This document shows positions 17,725 to 25,528 of a DNA stretch of 64,000 bases, one piece after another. Source of the DNA: Butyricimonas synergistica DSM 23225 (lineage in GTDB: Bacteria > Bacteroidota > Bacteroidia > Bacteroidales > Marinifilaceae); assembly GCF_000379665.1 (NCBI RefSeq), contig NZ_KB903360.1, forward strand, positions 64,175 through 128,174, in the 5' to 3' direction. A program made the position numbers and the translations under genes. The notes below the pieces were generated by a model. It did no database searches. It was not told where the DNA came from and saw nothing but the letters and a program-made list of their open reading frames with translations. Every line of letters starts with the position of its first letter. The stretch's first letter is position 1.

Positions 17725-18360
17725 TCAACTTACTTCACCAAGTAACATTTCCATACGTTCCAACACGATTCCTTTCTCCCGCAAACGTTCAGCACTATTG
17801 TGTCCCCCGGCATACAGCCGTATATCAAAGCCTAAAGCTTCAGCAACTTCCGCATCATGTAACGTATCTCCCACCATTAAAGTTTCCCGGGGATCAATCG
17901 GGTACACTTGCAACATTCTTTCTCCATGCGCCACCTTCCCGTCGGCGTATATATTATCCGAACCGCACACGCCCTCGAAATAGTCACGAATCCCGAATCG
18001 TTCCAACATTTCTTCCAACAAATCTTCTTGCAATGCTGACAATACATATTGCCGCACACCGAACTCCTTCAATCTTGCCAAAACAGATTTCACTCCTGAA
18101 GTCAACACCACATCTTTTGATAATTCTGCATAAGTATCCACGAAGTCCAGAGAGATAGCCTCCCAATCATCCCGATTAAAATCATAACCGATTCCCTCGT
18201 AATATTCCTTTACCGGAAAACCGAATACAGCCTTATATTTCTCCACGGTCAATTCATCCAACCGTTTTTTCCTCAACATCCGGTTTATGGTATCCACGCT
18301 GATCTACACGTCATCCAGTAACGTCCCGTTCCAATCCCAAACCACGTTTTTATACTTCAT
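17725..18360 (-). pseudogene. HAD-family phosphatase (phosphoglycolate phosphatase-like), interrupted by an in-frame amber codon
   Basis: Reading leftwards from the ATG at 18360, the protein begins MKYKNVVWDWNGTLLDDV and then meets TAG at 18306-18304, after which the same frame continues ISVDTINRMLRK to a normal end at 17725. The DWNGT sequence is the HAD motif I (nucleophile Asp and acid-base Asp replaced here by Asn, as in the WDWNGTLLDD subgroup). Later motifs are intact: VLSALQ (motif II region), and MVGDTLHDAEVAEALG (motif IV). A restart at GTG 18297 would give 190 residues without motif I and so without the nucleophile. One base change (for example CAG or TGG to TAG) explains the break. 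It may be a genuine pseudogene or a sequence error. Confidence 0.82.
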
Positions 18361-18688
18361 ACATCTCTCCCCAATTTTCTAAATTAATATTCAATTTATC
18401 CTTTCTCCCCAGTCTATTTATATGGAGAACAACGAGAAACCATAGTTTACACACCAATCAAAGAGGGTAATAAAGAGTTTCTCTCGTTTTACTCGTGTTT
18501 TATATTCATATTAAAAACGTTCCCGAAGGTCTTTGTACCGAAGTTGATCCGAAACTGTACCGAAATTAACCCGGAATCACACCCTTATTTCCATAGGTTT
18601 ACCCGGGGATCTCTCCGGTCAGACTCTACTCTTCAGTAAACAGATCAACCTCGTCCTTAAAAGTATAATTCATATCTTTCTGCCGAAA
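18361..18688. other. Intergenic region without recognised gene
   Basis: About 330 bases between the broken HAD gene and the thioesterase gene. I see no coding sequence. There is an imperfect direct repeat of about 22 bases (GTACCGAAGTTGATCCGAA near 18536 and GTACCGAAATTAACCCGGA near 18557). Confidence 0.5.
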
Positions 18689-19171
18689 TCAATTCTGGTG
18701 AAAAGCCTCGATTCCCGTCCAACCAAGACGTTCACGAGCCACGTTTTCCGGGAAAATACGATACACGACCTCCGCCTCGCTCCCCAAGGAACCGTCGGCA
18801 TTAAATATTTCGACATGCATTTTGGCTATACGGGAATTTTGCTCCACGATACGGGAACGCATGAAAAGCTCGCCCCGATCCGTGTAGACTGTGGAACGGT
18901 ATTTCATATCCAATGCTATGGTGACCCCCGCGCTTTGTACCTTGGCAAAAACATTCCAACAGGCTATCTCGTCAGCTAAAGTGGCTTGAATGCCACCATG
19001 CAACACGTGAAAGAATCCTTGAAATTCGGGACGGGGCATCCAATAACAAGTGATGTATTCTCCTTCCTCGTAAAATTCACATTGTAACCCGTGTTCGTTG
19101 CCGGATGCACAACCGAAACAATTGTATCCCTCGTGTTGCTCGTACGCGTTGTATAATTTCTTCTTTTCCAT
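18689..19171 (-). CDS. PaaI/hotdog-fold thioesterase-like protein
   Basis: A 160-residue cytoplasmic protein of the PaaI-type hotdog superfamily, which hydrolyses acyl-CoA thioesters. The core is visible: FHVLHGGIQATLADEIACWNVF is the HGG-x-helix element with the catalytic acidic residue, followed by the paired strands TIALDMKYRSTVYTDRGELFMRSRIVEQ and IAKMHVEIFNADGSLGSEAEVVYRIF. A Cys-containing N-terminus (YNCFGCASGNEHGLQC) is typical of a subgroup of these proteins. The substrate is unknown. A strong terminator ends only a few bases upstream of its ATG, so it probably depends on read-through from the HIT gene. Confidence 0.85.
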   Translation of the reverse strand: MEKKKLYNAYEQHEGYNCFGCASGNEHGLQCEFYEEGEYITCYWMPRPEFQGFFHVLHGGIQATLADEIACWNVFAKVQSAGVTIALDMKYRSTVYTDRGELFMRSRIVEQNSRIAKMHVEIFNADGSLGSEAEVVYRIFPENVARERLGWTGIEAFHQN

Positions 19172-19177
19172 TTTTAT

Positions 19178-19204
19178 AAAAAAAGGGACGTTATCTTGCG
19201 TCCC
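19178..19204 (-). terminator. Terminator after the HIT-family gene, abutting the thioesterase start
   Basis: On the minus strand, GGGACG pairs with CGTCCC (19199-19204 with 19185-19190) across an 8-base loop, followed by seven T (19184-19178). The T run ends six bases before the thioesterase ATG at 19171. Confidence 0.8.
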
Positions 19205-19228
19205 CCTATAATAAATTGTCTAATAATG

Positions 19229-19621
19229 TCACAAATTACTTTGAATCAATTTAGCACAAGCCTCCATTTCCTCTTTCGGGAATTGCTTTTTCGGATTGCT
19301 GAAATTCAACTCGTTCCCCTCAACCAACGGGACCAAATGCACGTGAGCGTGCGGCACATCCAATCCCAATACACCTATCCCGATGCGTTTGCAAGGAATG
19401 CTTTTCTCGATCGCTTTAGCTACTTTTTTGGCAAACACCATTAAGCCTGCCAATTCTTCATCGGTCAAATCGAATATATAATCTTCTTCTCTTTTCGGCA
19501 CCACTAACGTGTGTCCCTTTTGCATGGGTGCAATATCCAAGAACGCGTAATAGTTCTCGTCCTCCGCCACCTTGTATGACGGAATTTCACCCTTTATAAT
19601 CTTCGTGAAAATTGAAGCCAT
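19229..19621 (-). CDS. HIT-family (histidine triad) nucleotide-binding protein
   Basis: A 130-residue cytoplasmic HIT protein, a purine nucleotide phosphoramidase or hydrolase of the HINT/Fhit type. The histidine triad HAHVHLVPL is at residues 91-99 with His91, His93 and His95. The N-terminus MASIFTKIIKGEIPSYKV and the strand GHTLVVPKREEDYIFDL are standard for bacterial HIT proteins. Lies downstream of greA on the same strand with 94 bases between, and is followed by a terminator at 19178-19204. Confidence 0.93.
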   Translation of the reverse strand: MASIFTKIIKGEIPSYKVAEDENYYAFLDIAPMQKGHTLVVPKREEDYIFDLTDEELAGLMVFAKKVAKAIEKSIPCKRIGIGVLGLDVPHAHVHLVPLVEGNELNFSNPKKQFPKEEMEACAKLIQSNL

Positions 19622-19624
19622 TTT

Positions 19625-19717
19625 TGATTTTAGATTTATTGATTTTAGATTTTATGATTCCAGCCGCACGATTCTCTGCTTTTATAATGAATCATTTTCA
19701 ATTCTCCATTTTCAATT
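19625..19717. repeat. Short AT-rich direct repeats between HIT gene and greA
   Basis: Two tandem units of TGATTTTAGATTT(T)AT (19625-19639 and 19640-19655), and two copies of CATTTTCAATT (19693-19703 and 19707-19717), the second running into the greA stop codon. The same 11-mer recurs in inverted orientation at 46403-46413. Confidence 0.65.
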
Positions 19718-20192
19718 AAATCGAGATGTCCATAATTTCGAACTCCATCGTTCCTGCCGGTACTTGTACTTCCACCTTATCACCTAATTTTTTACCGATC
19801 AGCGCCTTCGCGATAGGAGTCGTAATCGACAATTTTCCTGCTTTGAAATCAGCTTCACTTTCGGACACTAACGTGTACGTCATCGTTGCCTTTGTCTTCA
19901 TATTTCTAATCGTCACCTTATTCAAAATCTGCACTTTTGAGGTGTCGATCTGGGACTCGTCAATGATCCGGCAACTGGCGATTGTATCTTGAAGCTGCGC
20001 GATCTTCGCTTCAAGCATTCCTTGAGCATCCTTGGCAGCGTCATACTCTGCATTCTCGGAGATATCTCCTTTTTCGATGGCTTCCCCGATTGCCTTGGAA
20101 ATTTTAGGGCGCTCCACGTTTTGCAGATTGTCCAGCTCTTCCTGCAATTTTCTCAGCCCTTCTTTAGTTACATAAGATACCTTCTTTGTCAT
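19716..20192 (-). CDS. greA: Transcription elongation factor GreA
   Basis: A 158-residue factor that enters the RNA polymerase secondary channel and stimulates cleavage of backtracked RNA. The N-terminal coiled coil (about 1-75) shows YVTKEGLRKLQEELDNLQNVERPKISKAIGEAIEKGDISENAEYDAAKD, with the acidic tip residues in the DISENAEYDAAK turn. The C-terminal FKBP-like domain has TYTLVSESEADFKAGKLSITTPIAKALIGKKLGDKVEVQVPAG. Length is normal for the family. A likely promoter lies 120 bases upstream, with a hairpin in the leader between. Confidence 0.97.
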   Translation of the reverse strand: MTKKVSYVTKEGLRKLQEELDNLQNVERPKISKAIGEAIEKGDISENAEYDAAKDAQGMLEAKIAQLQDTIASCRIIDESQIDTSKVQILNKVTIRNMKTKATMTYTLVSESEADFKAGKLSITTPIAKALIGKKLGDKVEVQVPAGTMEFEIMDISI

Positions 20193-20238
20193 AGCATATA
20201 ATATTAAAATCTTAATTCATATATAAAAAAATAAATGA

Positions 20239-20258
20239 CACTTATCCTCCAATAAGTG
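20239..20258 (-). terminator. Hairpin with T-rich tail in the greA leader
   Basis: CACTTAT and ATAAGTG (20239-20245, 20252-20258) form a 7-bp stem with a 6-base loop. On the minus strand it is followed by a T-rich stretch (TCATTTATTTTTTTATAT). It lies between the putative greA promoter and the greA ATG, so it could act as a leader attenuator. Confidence 0.45.
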
Positions 20259-20310
20259 CCTTTATCTAGTAAAGAATTCCATTCGTTCGGAATCCCTCAC
20301 CTCCTGATGA

Positions 20311-20318
20311 CAAATTTA
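20311..20318 (-). promoter_or_regulatory. Putative greA -7 promoter element
   Basis: TAAATTTG on the minus strand matches TAnnTTTG exactly; a TTGG 19 bases upstream (20341-20338) is a near -33. The predicted leader is about 110 bases. Confidence 0.5.
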
Positions 20319-20447
20319 TGACCTTTTTTTGAATTAACCAATTTTTCTCCACAAATAATTTCAAACAAAAATATTACAGAAAAAACACTGATAATAAAAC
20401 ACATCACCTACTTGTATTCACTAGGGACAGAAGCAGTTTCACACTTT

Positions 20448-21185
20448 TCAAGGCAAGTATTCCTCCCGAATATTCTGCATGGCAGCAAAGAGATTACTCC
20501 GGGCATGAGGGGAAACCACCGTCATCTGATCGATTAATTTGCTCACGGCATCCCGGTTTGTCACCTTCTCGTGGGGACAATGTTTCTTTTGTTTCTTGAA
20601 TTGCCGCATCTCGGCATATCGCGAAGTTTCGTCATTAGACAGATAGATCAAGGGGCGAATTAACGTGAACGTATTCTTGAACATCTCCAACCGGGGCGGC
20701 ATACTGCATATCGTCCCGTTAAAGATCATACTCATCACGAGGCTTTCCACGGCGTCATCCCGGTGATGCCCGAGAGCCAGTTTTTTACAATCATATTCCT
20801 TGGCTATATCGAAAAGCATTTTACGACGGTGCCACGAGCAAACGAAACAAGCCGGTTTCTTGGGATTTACTGTCGTGTCTACCCGAATTGTCCGGTAGAC
20901 ATACTCCACGCCCAAACGTTCACAAAAAGCCCGCAGGTAATCGCTATCCACCTCGTAAGCCACGTCTTCCACCGCGATATGGGCGGCAACCACCGTGTAA
21001 TTCTGTTTCGGGTCTTTCGCCCGCATCGCCAATACCTCTAATAACGCCAACGAATCCTTGCCCCCGGATACACCCACGAGTATCCGATCCCCGGCTTCGA
21101 TCAAATTATAATCATGTATTGCTTTCCCCACTTTCCGGAAAAAGTCACGGGTAAATACCTTATCTTGTTTTTCTTCCGTTATCAT
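20448..21185 (-). CDS. TtcA-like tRNA 2-thiocytidine biosynthesis protein (PP-loop ATPase)
   Basis: A 245-residue cytoplasmic N-type ATP pyrophosphatase. The PP-loop SGGKDS is at residues 40-45. A CFVC pair (Cys113, Cys116) and a later Cys203 (KHCPHEK) match the three-cysteine Fe-S cluster site of TtcA, which thiolates C32 of tRNA. The LGHHRDDAVESLVMSMIFNG block (about 138-157) is diagnostic of the TtcA/TtuA family. It is shorter than the Escherichia coli enzyme, as is usual in Bacteroidetes. Divergent from the YfcC-type transporter. Confidence 0.85.
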   Translation of the reverse strand: MITEEKQDKVFTRDFFRKVGKAIHDYNLIEAGDRILVGVSGGKDSLALLEVLAMRAKDPKQNYTVVAAHIAVEDVAYEVDSDYLRAFCERLGVEYVYRTIRVDTTVNPKKPACFVCSWHRRKMLFDIAKEYDCKKLALGHHRDDAVESLVMSMIFNGTICSMPPRLEMFKNTFTLIRPLIYLSNDETSRYAEMRQFKKQKKHCPHEKVTNRDAVSKLIDQMTVVSPHARSNLFAAMQNIREEYLP

Positions 21186-21293
21186 CCTCTCGTTCTATAA
21201 TTTCTTTCATGCAAAATTAAGAAATCCAACCAACATATTGTTTCACTCTCGCAATTATTTGTAAATTTGACCGTTCAATCTAAAATAACGTTT

Positions 21294-22892
21294 ATGCTAA
21301 AGAAAGTCCCGCACACCTATACTATTGTATTCTCGATTATTATTATTTGTGCTATCCTGACCTGGATTATTCCAGGGGGTGAATACGCACGGGAAACCAT
21401 CGATGTAAACGGTGTAGAACGCACGGTCATCGTGAACGACTCGTTCCACGAGGTAGCCAAAAGCCCCCAGACATGGCAAGTATTTTCCGCTCTCTTTAAC
21501 GGTTTTGAAAAGCAAGCGGGAATTATCGCGTTCATATTGATTATCGGGGGCGCTTTCTGGATCATGAACAACAGCAAGGCGATAGACGTGGGTATTTTCT
21601 CGTTCCTGCGCTCCACGCGAAAACTGGAACACATCGGAATTATACGTAAACTCGGGGTGAACAATATCATCATCACGATGGTTATGTTACTATTCAGTAG
21701 TTTCGGGGCTATATTCGGGATGAGCGAGGAAACCCTGGCTTTCGTGATTATCATAGTTCCCCTGGCAATTTCCATGGGCTACGATTCCCTCACGGGCGTG
21801 TGCATGGTGTACGTTGCCGCCCATGTCGGCTTCGCGGGAGCCATACTCAACCCGTTCACGATAGGCATAGCACAGGGATTATCGGACTTACCGCTATTCT
21901 CCGGTTTTGAATACCGTCTGTTTTGCTGGGCAATTCTCAACGTAATCATGATAGCCTGGGTACTGCGTTACGCCGCGAAGGTGAAGAAAAATCCCAAGGC
22001 ATCACTAGTTTATAGCCTCGACAACCATTGGCGTAAAGAAAAAGTGGCTGCCCCCGAAGAAATAGAATACAAAAGTTACTCATCTTCTTGGTTCGTTTAT
22101 CTTTTCATTCTCTCGGGGCTTATACTTTTCTCGTTCTATTTTCCCCGTACCACGCTATCTATCGGTGAGCATTCCAGCCTGACCACTTTCGTGCTTCCCG
22201 TCTTAACCGCGTTGTTTGCTTTGATCGGATTCTTTTCTTTACGAAAGTCCTACCACTTTTTTATATTGACCATACTCGGGTTCACGATTCTCTTCCTCAT
22301 CGTGGGCGTTATGGGATACGGGTGGTACTTGCCCGAAATATCCGGATTATTCCTTGCTATGGGTATCCTATCCGGTTTTGCCGCAAAAGAAAATGCCGAC
22401 AGTATCGTCAAACTTTTTATCGCCGGGGTAAAAGATATTCTTTCTGCCGCTCTGGTCGTGGGACTCGCGGGTGGTATCATCATCATCCTGCAAGAAGGAC
22501 ACATCATCGATCCCATCCTCCATTCGTTAGCAAACTTGATGAACGAAACAGGAAAAGTACTTTCCCTAGGGGTCATGTACCTCATCCAAACCATGATTAA
22601 TATTATCATCCCGTCCGGCTCGGCAAAGGCAGCCTTGACCATGCCTATTATGGCTCCGTTCTCCGACGTGATCGGTTTATCCCGGCAGGCTACCGTTATG
22701 GCATTCCAGTTCGGCGACGGGTTCACGAATATGATTACCCCTACATCTGGAGTACTAATCGGCGCTTTGGGAATTGCCCGTGTACCTTATGACGTGTGGG
22801 TTAAATTCTTTTGGAAATTTATCCTGTTGTTGATTATCTTCGGGTTCATACTATTAATCCCGACCGCTACCATGCAATTGAACGGGTTCTAA
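21294..22892 (+). CDS. YfcC-family integral membrane transporter
   Basis: A 532-residue inner-membrane carrier with about twelve membrane segments. The ATG at 21294 (MLKKVPHTYTIVFSIIII) is preferred to a TTG at 21267, since the N-terminus KKVPHTYTIVFSIIIICAILTWIIPGGEY is the family start. Other family marks are FGMSEETLAFVIIIVPLA, AAHVGFAGAILNPFTIGIAQG and IIPSGSAKAALTMPIMAPFSDVIGLSRQATVMAFQFGDGF near the end. The YfcC group is related to DcuC and basic amino acid carriers; which substrate is moved (an amino acid or a C4-dicarboxylate) cannot be read here. It converges on the fucosidase gene. Confidence 0.85.
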   Translation: MLKKVPHTYTIVFSIIIICAILTWIIPGGEYARETIDVNGVERTVIVNDSFHEVAKSPQTWQVFSALFNGFEKQAGIIAFILIIGGAFWIMNNSKAIDVGIFSFLRSTRKLEHIGIIRKLGVNNIIITMVMLLFSSFGAIFGMSEETLAFVIIIVPLAISMGYDSLTGVCMVYVAAHVGFAGAILNPFTIGIAQGLSDLPLFSGFEYRLFCWAILNVIMIAWVLRYAAKVKKNPKASLVYSLDNHWRKEKVAAPEEIEYKSYSSSWFVYLFILSGLILFSFYFPRTTLSIGEHSSLTTFVLPVLTALFALIGFFSLRKSYHFFILTILGFTILFLIVGVMGYGWYLPEISGLFLAMGILSGFAAKENADSIVKLFIAGVKDILSAALVVGLAGGIIIILQEGHIIDPILHSLANLMNETGKVLSLGVMYLIQTMINIIIPSGSAKAALTMPIMAPFSDVIGLSRQATVMAFQFGDGFTNMITPTSGVLIGALGIARVPYDVWVKFFWKFILLLIIFGFILLIPTATMQLNGF

Positions 22893-22913
22893 AGGAAATC
22901 ATGCGCCCTCACT

Positions 22914-24299
22914 CTATTCTATACAAAGACTCCATGCGTAACCGCACGGGGGATTCTTCACGAATGAAGCCGGCAATGTAACCAACATTCCATTACCTAC
23001 CCGCTTGTAACTCAAATTACCCTTATACCCCAATAACGTAACTTTTGTCCCTTTACCCGGCTTCATACTGTAAAGCATGATCTGTGCGGGCGGATTCGGT
23101 TCGTCCTCATCATTCAAGTAGATAGCGTACACCTTCCCGTTACTCTTGTGCTTCGTGTAGCAAATTTTCGCTTCTTTATACGGGGCTATCGGTCGGGTTT
23201 CATAGATTGCCTCACCGTTAATCTCCATCCACGCCCCCATCTCTTTCATGATCTTTATGCCTTCCGGCGGAATCTCCCCGTTACCGTCGACTCCCACGTT
23301 CAACAAGAAGTTTCCTCCCTTGCTAACAATATCCACTAGGTAATGCACCAATTCACGGGTAGGTTTGTATTTGTCCCCTGGCAGATACGACCACTGATTC
23401 GCCATCGTCATACAAGTTTCCCACGGGTAGCCCCACGGTTTCTCGGGAATCTTCTGTTCTGGGGTACGATAATTCTCGTATTTTCCCCCTACCCACCGGT
23501 CTACCGCAATTAATCCGGGTTGATATTCCCGAGCCATACGGATAATCCGATCCAATTTAATATCCTGTCCCCGGTTCTCAGGAGCTACCCAACCGCCATC
23601 CAGCCAAAGAATATCCACGGGTCCGTATCCAGTCATCAATTCCTTCACCTGATTGTAAGTAAAATTACAGAATTTCTCCCACATCCACGGGTGTTCCTTG
23701 ATCTTGTAATTCACGTTCCGATCACCGTGTTGCCATCGATCCGACCAATAGTAAGGACTATTCCAGTCCGGCTTCGAGAAATAAGCCCCGATCATAAAAT
23801 CCCGCTTCTGAAAAGCACCGTATAATTCTTTCAACACGTCCGGGTTCGGAGCCGTGTGATAAGGACATTCCACGGAAGTGATCTTATAATCCGTCTCCTT
23901 CGTGTCCCACATACAGAATCCGTCGTGATGCTTCGTCGTGAACACGAAATATCTCATCCCCGCCTCCTTAGCCAACTCCGCCCACTTGTCTGGATCGAAC
24001 TTCACCGGATTGAACGTCTTTTTCAAATCCACGTAATCCCGGTAATACTCGTCATAAGAGATCGTCGTGTCCCGCTGTATCCAATCGGCATCTTCCGAAC
24101 AAATCGTCCACGACTCGCAATACCCTTTTTGGCTGTATGGCCCCCAGTGCACGAAAAAACCGAACTTCAAATCCTGCCAGCGTTCTAATTTTACTTTCAC
24201 AGCCGGATCTTGCTCCCAGTAATAATCCATCCCCTCGTATTGGGCTTTCAACAAGGTACCCCACAAAACAAGTACCAGACATGACAATAATTTCCGCAT
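22914..24299 (-). CDS. Alpha-L-fucosidase, glycoside hydrolase family 29
   Basis: A 461-residue exported fucosidase that releases terminal L-fucose from glycans. Signal peptide about 1-19 (LLSCLVLVLWGTLLKAQ). GH29 marks are KFGFFVHWGPYS (about 45-56), TTKHHDGFCMW (121-131), and WLDGGW with nucleophile Asp234. A short C-terminal beta domain ends the protein. It has its own promoter-like element at 24342-24349 and so appears to be a unit separate from the TlpA gene upstream, although it is co-oriented with the third SusC/D-type locus. Mucin or milk-oligosaccharide foraging is likely. Confidence 0.95.
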   Translation of the reverse strand: MRKLLSCLVLVLWGTLLKAQYEGMDYYWEQDPAVKVKLERWQDLKFGFFVHWGPYSQKGYCESWTICSEDADWIQRDTTISYDEYYRDYVDLKKTFNPVKFDPDKWAELAKEAGMRYFVFTTKHHDGFCMWDTKETDYKITSVECPYHTAPNPDVLKELYGAFQKRDFMIGAYFSKPDWNSPYYWSDRWQHGDRNVNYKIKEHPWMWEKFCNFTYNQVKELMTGYGPVDILWLDGGWVAPENRGQDIKLDRIIRMAREYQPGLIAVDRWVGGKYENYRTPEQKIPEKPWGYPWETCMTMANQWSYLPGDKYKPTRELVHYLVDIVSKGGNFLLNVGVDGNGEIPPEGIKIMKEMGAWMEINGEAIYETRPIAPYKEAKICYTKHKSNGKVYAIYLNDEDEPNPPAQIMLYSMKPGKGTKVTLLGYKGNLSYKRVGNGMLVTLPASFVKNPPCGYAWSLCIE

Positions 24300-24341
24300 T
24301 GTTTTTCTTTTAGCAATTCATATATTTTACACAAACAATTG

Positions 24342-24349
24342 CAAAGATA
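24342..24349 (-). promoter_or_regulatory. Putative fucosidase -7 promoter element
   Basis: TATCTTTG on the minus strand matches TAnnTTTG exactly, 43 bases before the fucosidase ATG. A TTTG lies 24 bases further upstream (24377-24374), a slightly long spacing. Confidence 0.5.
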
Positions 24350-24422
24350 ACAAATATTCCGACTCTCCCCTTGCAAACAGAGGAAAGCCGGAATACTTCC
24401 TTATCTCAAAAGGACACAAATA

Positions 24423-25517
24423 CTATTTCAATCGTTCCGAAACAAATGCTTTCAACTTTTCTCCTCTCAAGTTCTTAGCTATAATCCGATTATTCTCGTC
24501 CAGCACGAATATGGTCGGCACTGCATCGATATTGTATTTTTTCACGACATCACTCTGCCAACCTTTCAAATCGGAAAGATGCAACCAGGTCAGACCGTCT
24601 TTCTCTATCGCCTCCTCCCACTTGTTTTTCCTTTCATCCAAAGAAACACTAATTACAGCCAACCCCTTATCCTTATACTCGTTATACAACTTCACCATAT
24701 TCGGGTTCTCTTGGCGACAAGGTCCACACCAAGAAGCCCAAAAATCAATAATTTTCAATTTTCCCTTCACACTATACATAGCAACAGACTCTCCTCCCGG
24801 CGTTTGCAAAGTAAAATCGGGAGCCACTGCGTTCACATTCACGTTTTCCAAGGTAGTAATCCGCGCTGCCAAAATTTTAGCGGGTTCTGTCTGACGGGCT
24901 TTTTCCGACAGTTGCTCGTAGCATCGCTTCAACGCCGCCAAATCCATGCGTCCCATACCTGCCGTCTGAATATAAGCGGCAAAGAGGTTATCTTTATTTC
25001 TCTCCACGATGACACCCAAATCTTTCTGGGCTTTTTCTTTCACCTTTTCAATCTTCTTTTTCAACTCACCAACCGTTTTGAAATGCTTCTGGGCTTCAGC
25101 CTTATTCATCTCCTCCCGCAATTTGCCCATTTCGACATTGGCTTTCCCTACTATTTCCTGATAAGCATTCAACTCACTCTGTAACTTTCCTCCTTTAATA
25201 GAATTCTTACCGGATTGCCATAATTCCACTTCATAAGGAGCATCCGTATCCAACAAAAATACAAAACCACCGTCATAGCCTCCCACTTTTAACAAAGCGA
25301 CACAAGGCTCTGACAATTCTCCTTGAATCCGGAATTTCCCGTTCTCGATCTTTCCCCTTCCTAACGTATCCACCCGGTCTATCCGATTCGAAATCACCAG
25401 CATCTCCCCCTCTGTCAATTCTTTTACATACCCGTCAATCGTGAATGTCTTTCCCTCCCCGGCAACAAACCCGGGGAGAAGAAAGAATATACTCAATAAT
25501 AATATTAACCTGTTCAT
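24423..25517 (-). CDS. TlpA-family thiol-disulfide protein with DUF4369-like N-terminal domain
   Basis: A 364-residue envelope protein. Signal peptide about 1-21. An N-terminal DUF4369-like beta domain (about 23-115) is followed by a charged helical linker (about 120-175; REEMNKAEAQKHFKTVGELKKKIEKVKEKA) and a C-terminal thioredoxin domain with active site WCGPC at residues 263-267 and cis-Pro in AVPTIFVLD. It should reduce or shuffle disulfides in the periplasm. It is the last gene of the third SusC/D-type locus, 11 bases after the PKD-like gene. Confidence 0.9.
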   Translation of the reverse strand: MNRLILLLSIFFLLPGFVAGEGKTFTIDGYVKELTEGEMLVISNRIDRVDTLGRGKIENGKFRIQGELSEPCVALLKVGGYDGGFVFLLDTDAPYEVELWQSGKNSIKGGKLQSELNAYQEIVGKANVEMGKLREEMNKAEAQKHFKTVGELKKKIEKVKEKAQKDLGVIVERNKDNLFAAYIQTAGMGRMDLAALKRCYEQLSEKARQTEPAKILAARITTLENVNVNAVAPDFTLQTPGGESVAMYSVKGKLKIIDFWASWCGPCRQENPNMVKLYNEYKDKGLAVISVSLDERKNKWEEAIEKDGLTWLHLSDLKGWQSDVVKKYNIDAVPTIFVLDENNRIIAKNLRGEKLKAFVSERLK

Positions 25518-25528
25518 TTTATAATGAT

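Noticed and set aside
17694-18158. 154-codon open frame on the plus strand
   Set aside because: Antisense to the HAD gene, whose motifs are clear on the other strand.
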